From Sepiola atlantica (taxonomy: Eukaryota > Mollusca > Cephalopoda > Sepiida > Sepiolidae), in contig OY744528.1 in the NCBI GenBank assembly GCA_963556195.1, positions 57,229,650 through 57,293,649 on the forward strand: a stretch of 64,000 bases of DNA. Reading direction: 5' to 3'. Positions 39,500-51,345 of this stretch are shown here, piece after piece; position 1 is the stretch's first letter, and each line of letters opens with the position of its first letter. Under the pieces are notes generated by a model. It was not told where the DNA came from and did no database searches. It was given only the letters and a program-made list of their open reading frames with translations. The translations under genes and the position numbers were made by a program.

Positions 39500-42110
39500 G
39501 TTTAGTTGTGTTCAAATGGGTGTATGGAAGTCTGAATTGATGTATTGATCAGGATAGATGTGGGGGTGTATTAAGTGATTACTTCTTTTGTTTTTTGTTT
39601 TATTGGTTAGTAGATTGTTATTGTTTGGTTTTATGTAGTAAGGTTTGTCTGTATAATTAGTAACGTTTTAACAATAAAAAAAAAAACTCAGTTCGGTTGA
39701 ATTTATGTAGAAGCACAAAAAAACCCTGAACAAAAATAATTCAGCTCGCCGCAGAATCTTACTCGACACTCTCTTTTCTCTGCTGCCCATTCTCCTTTTC
39801 TTTCTCTTTTTATTAGCAGATTTTCCCTCAGTAAATACCGTTTAACCAATCAAAAAAAAACAATCCGCTGGCTCACTATTTGTCATTATAATTAAATCCA
39901 TTATTATTGTGAAGCAACCAGTAGATTTGTTACTTTGAGGTTGTGAGTTCAATCCTCACTAGAAAACTAGTAAGCCAAACTTATTTCCCTTTCCATCTGC
40001 AAGCCAGGCAAAGGCGAACCCTCTTACTGTGGGGTTGAACTAAGTCCGGGCCACCTCCATCGCTCGATTCTGGCTCAAGATCATCAATTCCGCCACAGTC
40101 TGATAGTGTTGGTATTTGCTGAGTAGTTATAGACTCTACGATGTTTATTATTTATATGGCGTCCTTGAATCTGGCGATCTAGTGCGAGTTGAGTTTGTTT
40201 GGATCTGCTCTTCATGTGGCGTTGTTGTTTCTCTTTCATTATCGGAAATGGTGATTTGGTTCATGCCATCATCTGTCTTGCTGGTTACTGGTGTTGCATT
40301 TCGTCAACAACTGTGTATTTTGAGTGTTGGTCAACAGTTAAGACTGTCCGATGCGATATATTTCCATTGTGTGGTTCGAGTGGTTCTCGTCTGTTTGCAT
40401 CTTGGTGTTCCTTATTGATATTTTGCTCATATTGTTGGGATTTTTCCCGTTCAAACGAGGGATGAAACCTTTGGTCCGCAGTGTAGGAAAGACAAGGCTT
40501 ACAATGTGACAAGACAAGAAAGAGAAAACAACAACGGTTTAGTTAATAAAGAGATTTTATATAACTAAAGAAAAAGGGAAAAAGAGAAAGAAAGGAAGAA
40601 GAATGTTGGTTGCAAAATAAGGTAGTATTTGCGGACTTAACTTTGCCGTTTCGTTTTATTAATAGGGTCTCTTGGTTTGGTGTGGTCTTTTGATGAAAAG
40701 TTATAATTATACTTTTGAATAAGGAAGCTTTTCTTTGCTCAAGTGCGCAAAGTATACGGAATATACATGCATGCTTGTTGGATCAAGCATCGTATGTATT
40801 AGACACATAGTTTGCCGGAGAAAGAGAAAAGCGAACTGCTTCAGTTGGCTGATTCTGGGAAAGAGGACGTTGGTTTTAAAAAAAAACGCTGCCGTCAGTT
40901 CTGTCATTGGCTGATTTTTATCCAATCACAGGGCACATAAAAAACTACTGTGTTATATTAATTTCTAATAATATATGCTTTCTCTGGCAATATTTTTATA
41001 CATACTATAATTTTATGTTTGTTTATTTTTTAATAATAATTTTTAAAAAATCTTGTAAAATATTTTTATACATACTCTCATTTTTTTTTGTTTTTTAATC
41101 TTGGAAAATTACTCGTGCTTTTTGGGATAATGAAAGTGCTGGTTTCAGTTCAGTTTACCTCAGTCTCATTTTCAAAATATTTATAAAAATTTTATGTTTG
41201 TACATTTTTTAAATAATTTTTTTAAAATCTTGTGAAATAAATATTTATATACATAATTCAATTTTTTTTAATTAATTTATTTATTTTTTTATAAATAAAT
41301 AATTTGAATACAAGACTTCGTTTCTTTAATACTCCTTTGCGATCCGGTTTTTGGATATACAATTACTTCTGTTACTTGAGACTCCATTGTTTTCTACTAG
41401 CGATTATTTACACATTTCAAACGTGTTCTTCTTAAGCTTACACGCGTAAAACTAATTAGATTTTAACTCCAAAATTTTCCTAATTTACTATAATTTAACA
41501 AAAACAATATTTATGGCCAATACACACCTTTTTTTTTATCGCATTATGTTCTTTACTCTAAACTATGCTTTACCCCTATATGTTTGCATACTTCAGCACA
41601 ATAGTCTAAATCTCGACAGCACTTTCATCGGCAATATTAGGTGTCATTGGGTAGATTTCTCTGATTGTTATAACTAATGGAATTGATTGTGTAGGATAAC
41701 ACACAAACAGTATTGATCCAGTGTTTGCTGTTGTAATCAATATATTGATTTGTACAACTTGGTGGTGGTGGTAGTAGTAGTAGTATTTAGCGTGTTAATA
41801 TATTCGATATGATTGATTGGTTATAATAAGATTATGGTTTCATTCAAAGATGATTGAAGCTTGAAAATGTTAACAATGTTGTTAAAATAAGTTATACAAA
41901 TCAATTATTCTTGTCTTATATTGTTGTGGACCAGAAATAACGCCACGAGAAGGGAATTGAGTTAACAAATATATTACAAAAACGTATACAAATGAGAGGG
42001 TTACCAGCAAACTCTGCTAGAATATTGACTTCGTTTAAAAGCATTACCTGCTCTCATTTATAGCTGGGAGAGTTCATGTGTGCGTGAGTAAATTGCTATA
42101 ACATATATGT
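39500..42110. other. AT-rich region without a recognised gene
   Basis: Nothing coding was recognised. Noted items: a tRNA-like internal box, GTGAGTTCAATCCTCAC, near 39947 that could belong to a SINE; inverted CCAAT-type boxes (CATTGGCTG and CCAATCACAG) followed by CATAAAA at about 40904-40944, resembling a promoter; and a GGT/GTA triplet tract near 41762-41786. The rest is A/T-rich with homopolymer runs. Confidence 0.45.
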
Positions 42111-42112
42111 AA

Positions 42113-42150
42113 CTAGCTGCCCTACACGGCGTTGCCGGAAGTTTTTGTAT
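42113..42150 (-). mobile_element. Helitron-like 3' end, minus strand
   Basis: The minus strand reads CCGGCAACGCCGTG, then GGGCAG, then CTAG followed by T. A small hairpin (CGGC/GCCG) about ten bases before a terminal CTAG, inserted next to T, is the hallmark of a Helitron 3' terminus. It is the same class as the plus-strand ends at 57-62 kb but more diverged. The 5' end to the right was not located. Confidence 0.6.
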
Positions 42151-42159
42151 GTCATTTTT

Positions 42160-43330
42160 AACAGGATTTTGAAAGTTAAATTAAAATGCTTTCAGATTCC
42201 ATTCAAATGTCCGAGGGTCACAAAGTAATTCATTATTTTTGTCAACTATTAAGATTAAGATTAAAATAGCTGACTTGTTTACGAATAAGACAAAATGCAT
42301 TCTGGTGGATTTAATTTCGTCAAATTTTTATTTTTTGCTATTACATTTTTTATTAAAAAAAGAAATGTTTAAGTCATGTAAAGGCATCTGTAGCAGTGTG
42401 GACCATACAAAGGGAGTTGACTTTTTTGTAAATATTTCTGTGGGAGTGAAAAATGTCATTTCTTTTTTTAGATATAATTTTGGGACGTGGTTTGTGTGCT
42501 TTTGCAACGACATTGGTGAATTATGATGTGGAGATTGAGGTGACTGATGCGTTTTGGAGATATCCATTTCATAGTAGGGTCGCTGTATCTGTATTTATCT
42601 GACTGGTCTTGTTTGATGAAAAGAAAAAGTGTCATCAAGTTTTTGATTAAAAGGACAAACATTTTCTCTACAATTTATATCAACTGTATTGAATACTTAC
42701 GTCAACAAAGAGTTAGGAACACAAGAATACAAAACAGGTTGGTTCATCCGGCATGTATCTACTATAGAAATGGAATTGAGTTCAGGAGTTTTATCTTGCC
42801 TTGCCAAATAGTTACTAGACACGAGGAAAGGAATATGACGGCCGTTCACATTGTCATCTAAACTGGAACTTTTCATAGATAGGCACAAAATGGTTTGGGC
42901 ATAAATGGAAAAAGGTTGCGCATGCGCAAAGTGTTCGAATTGCCAGATGGATTACTACATGAGTCTGAATATCCCTGTGTTATCTCACTGAACAACGTAC
43001 TAATCATTATGTGAGTGATAACATGCAAATGCAAAAGAAAATAGATTTTACGTAACATCTACTTCAACCCCTGTTTAGGCTTTTAGCCTATAAAAACAAG
43101 AGATCCTTCATTGGCAGTACAAAAGGTTATTTTTAAACACACATGCAAATTGTGTTCAGATTGGTCTAAAATGCCTGTATTTTTGATGAAAAGGGGAAAA
43201 TGTCTGTTCCTTTGCTTAAAAGAGAAAATGGTAGGTAAAAATTAACCAAATAGTAAATATCATATTCAAAAGAATCCATTGTAAAAGGAAAATATGCTAA
43301 TTCAAATATGTTTTGCATAATGTTTTTGTA
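42160..43330. other. Unassigned region, possibly the body of the minus-strand Helitron
   Basis: I recognise no gene or conserved protein. Short open frames here lack any family resemblance. Confidence 0.4.
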
Positions 43331-43338
43331 CATGTCTA

Positions 43339-45230
43339 TCAGAATGTGTAGTGGTCATGTGTGTAGGAAGACATGATTTGACTGTCTCTGGTGTCGGTGT
43401 CTAAAAATGCTTGTTTCAATCTATCAGTCGACACAGTCTCTTTTGTACTCCCAATGTCCAGAGTAAAATTAATTTTGGTTTGTGTGAGCACACGATAGGG
43501 ACCAAAATAAGGTGATGTGACTGAGGCTTTCATCGAGTCTTTCCTTATAAAACATGAGTCCATGATGCAATGTCTTTAGCAACTGCTGATTTGATGCTTT
43601 GATGACCAGGGTCATTGGTGGCAGACTGTTAAAGTAGCATCTGAGTCTGTTAATGTAGCGTTTCATATCAACCACAGGGGAATTTGGTAATGCCAGTGGA
43701 ATTCTGTAAACCAGTTTAGCTGTAGAATATCCTAAATTTTCCTTAATAGCAACGCGGCAACCAAGAAGAACAATAGGCATATGCTCAATCCATTATTGAG
43801 TATCTTATTATTATTATTTAAGCGACTTTGATTTACCGATGAAAGTGCTTAATGATTCCATTAAAAGCTGGATGATAACTAGTGTTCCTTGTACGCTTTT
43901 GGTACAGTTCTTGGAATAGGCAGGATTTGAACTGCCTACCACGATCAATGGTAATTGTTACATGAACACCATAACGCAAAATCCAGCCTGATATCAGGGC
44001 ACACACCACAGTTTCAGCAGAAATATTACTCAATGGGATGGCTTCAGGCCAACGAAAAAAACGATCAATACAGGTAGGAGTAGCCTTGTCTGACCGGCCA
44101 TGGTCCAACTAAGTCAATATGGATATGGTTACTGAAAGTTTCAAGTGGGGCTTGTATATGTCTGTGCACTTTAGATTTCTGGCAGAATAAACATGAACGG
44201 GCCCAGGCAATGATTTCACATCTCATATTCGGCCAGAAGAATGGAGCTGAAATAAGTTTCACTGTGGCAGAAATTCTGAAATGAGCCAGTCCGTGTATGG
44301 AAAAAAAGACAGTTTCTGAAGCTCATCACAAAACTAAGGGAAGAAGGAAGTCTCGCACAAGATTTGTTCATTTGCTGTAGGGATGGAAATGTACTGAAAT
44401 TTACAAGTAGCAAATTTTGTAACTGACAGATTTAAAATATCCAATGATGGCTGGTCTAAAGCCATTTGACGAAGGTTGATGTCCTTAGATGAATAATGAG
44501 TGACAAAAATGTTTAATAGCTAAGTAAATAGTCAAAGTTTACATCCAAAACTACTACAGCGAGTTTCGGCAGACATCAATTGATGAGAAAAGTAGGACAA
44601 TGTTTTAATTTTCTGCTAGTGATGTTGTAAAACTGCACCGACTGCAGAACTAGATGCATTCACGACAATAGAAAATTGAGCATCAGGTATGGAATGAGAC
44701 AGCAAAGATGAGTCTGCAAGCTTTTTCTTCGCTTTGTGAAATGCTTTTAGGTGGCTTCCATCCAATGAAATGGGTTTGCCCTTCTTCTTTCTATTTTTCA
44801 AAAGGTTGTTTAAAGGAGCAAGGATAACTGCACAGTATGTGATGAACCGTATTATAGAAATGTTGTAGCTAGCAAAGATAAGTTGGTTGTCATAAATCCA
44901 TCAGAACTTTAACTTTTTCAGGGGGGGGGATTACCTCAAAAGTTGTGGCACCAAAGATACATTTTACAGGATTTATCCTGACATACGTTCAAACGTTCAA
45001 ATCGAATATGAATATGAATCAAATGTTCCTCGGGTGGGGATGAGCTAGCCATCAAGATATCGTTGACATAGTTGTATACGAAATCTAAGTCAAATCTAAG
45101 ACCTATTTGATAAACAAAAATAACGAAATAATATCTACATGTAGGCATAGAAGAAGATATAGATATGACCAATTTGTCAAGCCTTATGATAAACCCCCGC
45201 TTAATACTCCTACTCAAAACATCCATCCAG
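43339..45230 (-). pseudogene. Decayed Ty3/Gypsy copy 3 (RT, RNase H, integrase)
   Basis: Minus-strand pieces run in pol order. Reverse transcriptase (44936-45226) contains FVYNYVNDILMASS, where an asparagine at about 45063 replaces an active-site aspartate. RNase H (44616-44801) contains KKKLADSSLLSH and NASSSAVGAVLQ. The integrase zinc module and core (44262-43833) contain RSCLFCQKSK, HIHIDLVGPWP, CIDRFFRWPEAIP and TIDRGRQF. The expected glutamate position in NGIIKHFHR is lysine. The integrase C-terminus (43780-43339) contains PYFGPYRVL and VSTDRLKQAF. Several frameshifts and lost catalytic residues make it inactive. It is a third Ty3/Gypsy family, apparently the same one as the plus-strand copy at 48.4-49.7 kb. 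Confidence 0.85.
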
Positions 45231-45239
45231 TCACTTCAC

Positions 45240-46015
45240 CCCCACACTTATAACCCCTTAAATAGAATCTTACTTACACCATTAAATTAATCTGAATTTC
45301 ATAAACATTACCTCCCCGAAAGCTAATTTTCAATAAATGTCACACTACTAGCTCCAACCCCTACATTATTCATATTCTGCAAAATTACTTTTTTTAATCC
45401 CATTAAGAAACCCTTTCCCCTTTAAATTGCTTAATATGAAATCTCTAAAACTGAATTTAAATAATAATTATAAAATAAAAATAAAATAAAAATCTAAATA
45501 ACTAAACAGGATCGGCATGACAAAAGTATACATAACAGAAAAATGTTCGAGCATCATTCTCTCTAGAAATACGCTCTTTTTTGTTTAAAATAAAATACAC
45601 AGTAGATGCTCCAGCTGTGTCATGCGTAAAGAAAATTCCATTCCATTGAGTGTCGTTTTTTTCTGTTGACGTTACAGTGATTGGTGATAAGCAGATAAAC
45701 AAGACACTTCGAAGTAAACGGTTACACGGTGGTCATTTCTGTTTGAAATTATTTAATCTCTGATCTAGAATTGTCTGGTATTTAAAAAAGGATACTGATG
45801 GTTTTGTCTATGTCGTTTTTAAGGTGGAAGTTTGGTAGTGATTTGAAGTTAAAATGATAAAAAAAACTCATTTGGTAGGAAGATCTTAAATAAAAAACAA
45901 ATATTTGCTTGCGTTCCCTAAAATTTGAAATATTGTTTTTACACAATAATAAATCTGCATAACATAAAACGTTGTTTGTCCTAATACAAAATTGAAGTTT
46001 TATGCTTACTCATCG
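45240..46015. other. AT-rich spacer
   Basis: No gene, RNA or repeat recognised. Confidence 0.4.
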
Positions 46016-46020
46016 ACCCC

Positions 46021-46185
46021 TGAGCAAAGTATAGTATCTGCTATGATACTACACTTTATCTTTTCTGTCTTTCGGAAGGATAAATTCTTATACACTGATG
46101 CAATTTTTATGTTTGTCTCAATCCAGAGAGCCCCTTTTGGGGGAGTTGTGTCTACCTCTACCAAGGAGGCAAGTAAATAAGGATT
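46021..46185 (+). repeat. Short interspersed repeat with U2-like head, copy 1
   Basis: It starts with AAGTATAGTATCTGCTATGA and an inverted ACTACACTT, then TATCTTTTCTGTC, then a body with CTCAATCCAGAG and CCCCTTTTGGGG, ending in a purine-rich GGAGGCAAGTAAATAAG. It aligns along its length with the copy at 46575. The family looks like a SINE of about 170-200 bp. The head resembles the U2 snRNA segment around its branch-site recognition region. Confidence 0.6.
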
Positions 46186-46574
46186 ATAAAATCCGGTGAA
46201 ACTTGTTTCTTTTTGTATAAAAAAATGTTTAGGTTTATTTTGTACCCAAAGATTTTTTCTGTGTAATAAAAGAGTTCAAATATGTTTGGTGCTAGAAAAA
46301 AGACAACGATTAAAATATTGAATTAAAGTTACATTCTGAACACTTTAAAAATAATGTTATTTCAAGAGAAAAAATACAATTTAAACCAAATGAAATGATC
46401 AATGAAATAACTTTGTTTTAAGTAGGAGTAAATGTCGTATTCTGGTGACTGCAATAATTCTAGCTAAGTGTAAGATAGACAGAGAATGACCAACGACTCC
46501 ACTTTCTCACACTTTTTATGGCATTGTACTTAATTTGTCAAAATGTATATGTCATATGTTTTCCAAAATAAATA

Positions 46575-46775
46575 AGTAAAAGTGTAGTATCTGTTCGGAT
46601 ACTACACTTCATCTTTTCTGTCCTCAGTTAGTGAAGGATAAATCCTTCTAGACTGAGGCATTAAAAAAAATTTTCTCAATCCAGAGTGCCCTTTTTGGGG
46701 AGCTGGATTTTCTCCAGATTAAAAACTATACCTAGTGTCTAGCTCTGCCCTCGTGGGGAGACAAATAAGTGATTA
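46575..46775 (+). repeat. Short interspersed repeat with U2-like head, copy 2
   Basis: The head AAGTGTAGTATCTGTTC is a 17-base exact match to my knowledge of the U2 snRNA 5' region. It is followed by its own inverted copy, so 46580-46609 forms a 12-bp perfect stem with a six-base loop. The body shares CATCTTTTCTGTC, GAAGGATAAAT, CTCAATCCAGAG and TTTTTGGGGAG with copy 1. It ends in GGGGAGACAAATAAG. Neither copy contains a full U2 gene, so these are derived repeats. Confidence 0.65.
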
Positions 46776-48410
46776 TATACATTGTAACCAACAATATTTT
46801 CTACAAAACAAATAGGTTGATAGTGTAATTTTCACAAAGTATAATCGGCATTGCTTGACTTTGTAGGATTTTATTTTAATAACTTCTATAAAGAAAATTG
46901 TTTTCAAATTGTTCACAATCAAAATAATGAACGAATTTTAGTATTTAAAATCCATGAAGCAACGCAATGTTTATTTCAACTTAACTATTCTTTTTGAATT
47001 AATTCTTGTTTTTTTGTTGTTTTTTTTTTTTATTAATATTGGATAAAGTTCAGTTTCAGTATAAATCGGATTATATTCTTTCTTTTCTTTTCTTAAATGC
47101 ATTTTTTAAAAATTTTCAGCATGTCTCGCTTGACTCAAAGGGTACTAAGTCACTTTCAATCGCAGTGGCCTTCTCTTTACAAAGGTCACACTCGGACACC
47201 TAACATTTTCTGTTGTGGACACTGAACCGCTTTACCCAAATCTGCATGTTGATGTAAAATTTTTACTGTTTTTTACAGTAGTCTGAAAGAAGTGAACTTG
47301 TCTCTTGTTACCGAAATCAAAATGTAACTACTGAACTGTCAAATTAATCTTTTTTATTATTATTAGTTTTTACAGACATGGAAAGTCAAAATTAAAGAAG
47401 AACTTCACATACATAAACGTGAAAATCTTTAAATTCACTAGTTTATTTATACCTAATTGAACTCCACACCAAGACTTTTAAAATGTTCAAAGTTTTTTTT
47501 TTACACCTTTTATCCACTTCTTGTTAGGTTTGCCAATGCTGGGAGACGAGACAAAAGCCCACCATATAATTAAAAAATGAACAAAAATTCCAACAGCATG
47601 AAATAAATTAATTGAAAAAAATTAAAACCATTTTTTATATTTAACTTTTTTATAATTTAATTATCAATGATGTTTGTCAGTATTCTTTTCTTGACAAAAA
47701 TGTTTTATTTAATTTTTAAACATTTTTCGGAACCTTCTAAATGTGACTACATTCTTCTATAGGTATCCAATTTAGGCAAAGTTTTATTTTTTTTAAATAA
47801 ATTTACATCATATTTTTATGTTATTATAATAACAGTGCATAGTAAAAATAGCACTCTAAAAATGTCACAGATAAAATAACACAAGTGAATAAATAGAAAA
47901 ATATGGCACAAAACAAGAACAATTCAGTAATAAAAAAATTAGGACCATTCGATAGGTGTGGGGTTAGGCTCCCTCCCCATAGTTTTAAATAGGGACTAAG
48001 CCTCCTCTCCCGATATTTTAAAATAAATATTTTTAAATGAGTATTTACTCTTTCTGAATTTTTTAGATGAAGATTGAATTTGTATTATTCAGACAACTTT
48101 TCTCATCTTGGATTTTATTCTCGCAACTATTATTTAGAATTAACGGTTTCCATATTGTATTAAATTTTATATTAGGTATACTAAGGAGACCATTACTGCC
48201 CAACATAGACGCTGCTTTTTTGAGTCATCTTACACTCAACCGTTCTTCTCTATCTATAATTTTTACCTCGTTCCATAAGGGTAGATGGTTTCCCGTTTCC
48301 CTTCATATCAGCTGCACCCGACTTTTCAACATCTCCACGTATTACGGCTACCCGATGTTCTTCTAGCCTTACTTTTAGTGGGTGGCATGTCTCACCATTG
48401 TATATTTTTC
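46776..48410. other. AT-rich region without a recognised gene
   Basis: I see no conserved protein, RNA or repeat. Short open frames (for example near 47006 and 48067) have no family resemblance. Confidence 0.45.
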
Positions 48411-48419
48411 CACACTTAA

Positions 48420-49735
48420 GTGGAATCCAGATCTCGCAGAGCTGATGTTATTCTCTTTGGAGAGTTGTTCCATTTCCTCTTTATATGTATTAATGTTACT
48501 ACATATTCTTTTATTATGGATCTCCATGTACTGGCTAAAAACTGCAATTTTAGGAACCTTCACGAGGAAGTAATTTGTGACAGAATTGTAGTCGGATGCA
48601 TTGATCCCAAGCTATCAGAGAGTCTCCAAATGATTCCAGACCTAACCTTAGACGGGGCCATCAGACGCACACGACAATGTGAGATGATCAAATTACAACA
48701 ACGTCTCCTGCGATCACCAGAATGCATCAGTAGTGAACAATTAGCTGATAGCAATGTTTCTGTTCATTCTGTCAATCACAATAGAACTCACAGACAAGGG
48801 AAGAGTAAATACAAAGCCAAACCCGGACGAGAACCTCATTACAAGGATAAACAGAAGAAAAAGCACACACAGCAGCACAAACAGGAAGCTGGATGTCACT
48901 GCTGCGGTAACAGGACCTGTCATCAGAGACGTGCATGCCCCGCCATTTCAGTCACCTGACACAATTGCCGCATGATTGGCCACTATGTCAAATGTTGCCG
49001 CGCAAGAATACTACATGAAGTTAACCATGACTCGGATGACAGTGAAAGTGACCGGAGTGCATACCTTGGTGTCATGACGATATCGCAAATCAGCTTGGTG
49101 AACCGACATCATCATCAATGGAGTACAACTGCAATTCAAATCTGACTTTGGTGCAGATGTGATTACAATCCCTGAACAAATCTACAAACTAAGGAGAAAC
49201 TTACCGGCCCTCTCACAAAACCCTATATGGTTCGCGACACATTATCTTGTAGAAAAGCTTCTGAACAGCTTACTAGTCCTGTATCTTTTATTGTTTCTGC
49301 TGACAATCCATATGATTTGTTGTTGAATTCTTTTCCTGATCTAACGAACTTGAATTTTGAAATAAACAAACCTGCTCATTCTACTATGCATTTCATTGAA
49401 ACAACCGTGGTGCCACAAGTCTTATTTTCTTGGGACATATAATAAGCTCGGAAGGTATTTCACTCCTTCGTGAAAAAGTCAAAGCTCTGCTCGATCTACA
49501 TCCTCCAACTTCACTACGTCAATTGCGACATTTTCTTGGATTATTGAACTATTACAGACGTTTCATTCTACATTGACACTGACATACTCACCCATCTGAC
49601 TGATCTGTTGAAAAATAGAAAGAAGAAAATGAACCCATTTCACTTGATAATGAAGCGAAGAAAAAGCTTGCAGATACATCATTGCTATTACATCTGAATT
49701 TTCTATTGTCGTTGATGATTCAAGTTGAGCAAAGC
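48420..49735 (+). pseudogene. Decayed Ty3/Gypsy copy 4 (gag, protease, RT thumb, RNase H)
   Basis: Gag is recognisable in DLHVLAKNCNFRNLHEE, DRIVVGCIDPKLSESLQM and DLTLDGAIRRTRQCE, followed by a basic linker and a cysteine cluster (CHCCGNRTCHQRRAC). A TGA at 48957-48959 interrupts the frame before a second knuckle CRMIGHYVKC (48966). Protease appears near 49135 as FKSDFGADVITIPE, in another frame and with phenylalanine in its catalytic triplet. The start of Pol (49240-49430) then jumps directly to FLGHIISSEGISLLREKVKA, so the reverse-transcriptase core is deleted. The RNase H start SLDNEAKKKLADTSLLLH ends near 49690. It resembles copy 3 but lies in the opposite orientation. Confidence 0.8.
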
Positions 49736-49849
49736 AATGGCTTGATAAGTGTTATTCGGATTTTTCTTCATCGGAAACAACAGTTAAAAGGTGGTATGCT
49801 GACTTTAAATGCGATCGTACAGACACAAATGATGCTGAACATCACTCAC
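49727..49849 (+). pseudogene. Mariner transposase fragment, plus strand
   Basis: The peptide WLDKCYSDFSSSETTVKRWY, followed by ADFKCDRTDTNDAEHH, is part of the N-terminal helix-turn-helix DNA-binding region of a mariner transposase. It is almost the same as the matching part of the minus-strand element that follows, so both come from one family. It is cut on the left by Ty3/Gypsy sequence and on the right by the TA that starts the next element. Confidence 0.8.
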
Positions 49850-49875
49850 TAAGTCCCGGGCCCAACTAATAAACA

Positions 49876-50288
49876 ATAACTTTTAGGCAAAATTCGAATT
49901 TATTCATAAACATAATCTCTAACAATTCGATGCCTTTTTTGTAGAACGATTTGTCTCTGGCCTCAAAATATGCCTTAGTTTCTGATATTACTTCTTCATT
50001 GGAGCTAAATCTCCTTTCCTAGAGCATTCTTTTAAGGTCTGACAATAGCCAATAGTCGCTAGATCTGGAGCATAGGTTGGCTGCAGAAGCAAGTTGAAGT
50101 GCAATTCATGTAGTTTAGCCATCGACTTGTGACACGGTGCATTGTCTTGTTGAAAGAGCTCTTTTTCTTCTTCACTTGTGGCCGTTTGTTATCGATTTCT
50201 TCTTTCAAATGCACCAATAATGCTATAGAATATTTGCTATTGATGATTCTTCCTTTCCTTTCTCAATGTAAGCACTAAACAAAATCAC
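49876..50288 (-). pseudogene. Mariner transposase, C-terminal half
   Basis: Minus-strand peptides include LVHLKEEIDNKRPQVKKKK, then (after a frame change) FQQDNAPCHKSMAKLHELHF and LLLQPTYAPDLA, followed by a frame-broken tail near 49900-50040. DNAPCHKS holds the second catalytic aspartate of mariner transposases. The sequence after YAPDLA diverges from the family. Several small indels are present. Confidence 0.75.
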
Positions 50289-51345
50289 GAGATGATGACG
50301 TCGCTGATCTGGTCGTCTCGTCTCGCTATGAACACACTCCCACGTTGAAACTGTTTATAGCAGCGAGCGATCACTGGGCGAACAGCAACCGGTTAGCTCT
50401 GTGGGGCGAAGAATCATTTCAAGCAGAACAAAAGGTAAAGAACAATGTTCAACAACTCGGTCTCGGTTTTTTTCTTGTATAGAAGAGTAATTATTAATAA
50501 AAATAAAAGAATTGATTTTACATTGGTCAATGATAGGATTAATGTCTACCACGCTTTAACAAGAGTTGTTTTTCACTAAGTTATTTCGCTAGTTCTCTGT
50601 GTGTGTGAATGTGCGTGCAAATTCTTTACACAAGTGGTTGTCTAAGTCACAAGCTTAACGGGCGAAGGCGGTGGCGAGAATTTCGTCCGGTCTGGTAAGT
50701 GGTGTGCACCAAAGACGGTGCACACCACTTCGGTTTCCCCCAGGCGTCAGTTCAACTCTCGCTCGTGCATGAAAAAAACACTTTCTTTTATTGAAACGGT
50801 GGTATTTTTGTTATCTCTCTCTCTTGTTCGTCTACAGTCGTACACATCCCTTCTCCGCCATCTTAGTCCTTGTCTGTCTTCCTCTCTCAAGGAGGGTGGG
50901 GACGGGCGTCTCACTCTTTTTTTCTCACAATAAATGGGATTTCCCACCGTCATCGTAAACAAACGATGACAGGCTCACATAAATTTCTGTCAAGAGTGTT
51001 TTGTGTCTTCCTGGTTGTGACATCTTTAAAACAACCGTAAAAGACTTATGGCTCTAAAAAATACGCCATTCACCCAAACAATAATATTGCGTTATTGATA
51101 TTTCAGAATTAAAATTGCGATATGGAATTCTCTAATCTCAACCTTCCATCCGGCAACTGTCTCCTCGCCTCTGGATTTTGAATACCTTACACGATTCTGC
51201 GAGACTAGCTGGCGTCTCGTTCTGTCATCCGAATAAGTTAATTTCTACGTCAAATATATACTAGTTTTATATCTCCACTTCGTCTCGTGGCAGGGCCCTC
51301 AGTCGGCGTAGCATCACCACTAAGATGCATACAAGCACGTCACCA
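50289..51345. other. Sequence inserted in the mariner, with a perfect hairpin
   Basis: Not recognised as a protein-coding element. It contains a perfect 14-bp stem with six-base loop (AAGTGGTGTGCACC at 50697-50710 and its complement at 50717-50730). About 20 bases downstream lies a tRNA B-box-like GTCAGTTCAACTCTC, then CT-rich sequence. The insert may be a SINE or another non-autonomous element; its exact ends and target duplication were not resolved. Confidence 0.45.

Noticed and set aside
39930..39970. A tRNA gene
   Set aside because: Only a B-box/T-arm-like segment is visible. I could not build an acceptor stem, D arm and anticodon arm around it.
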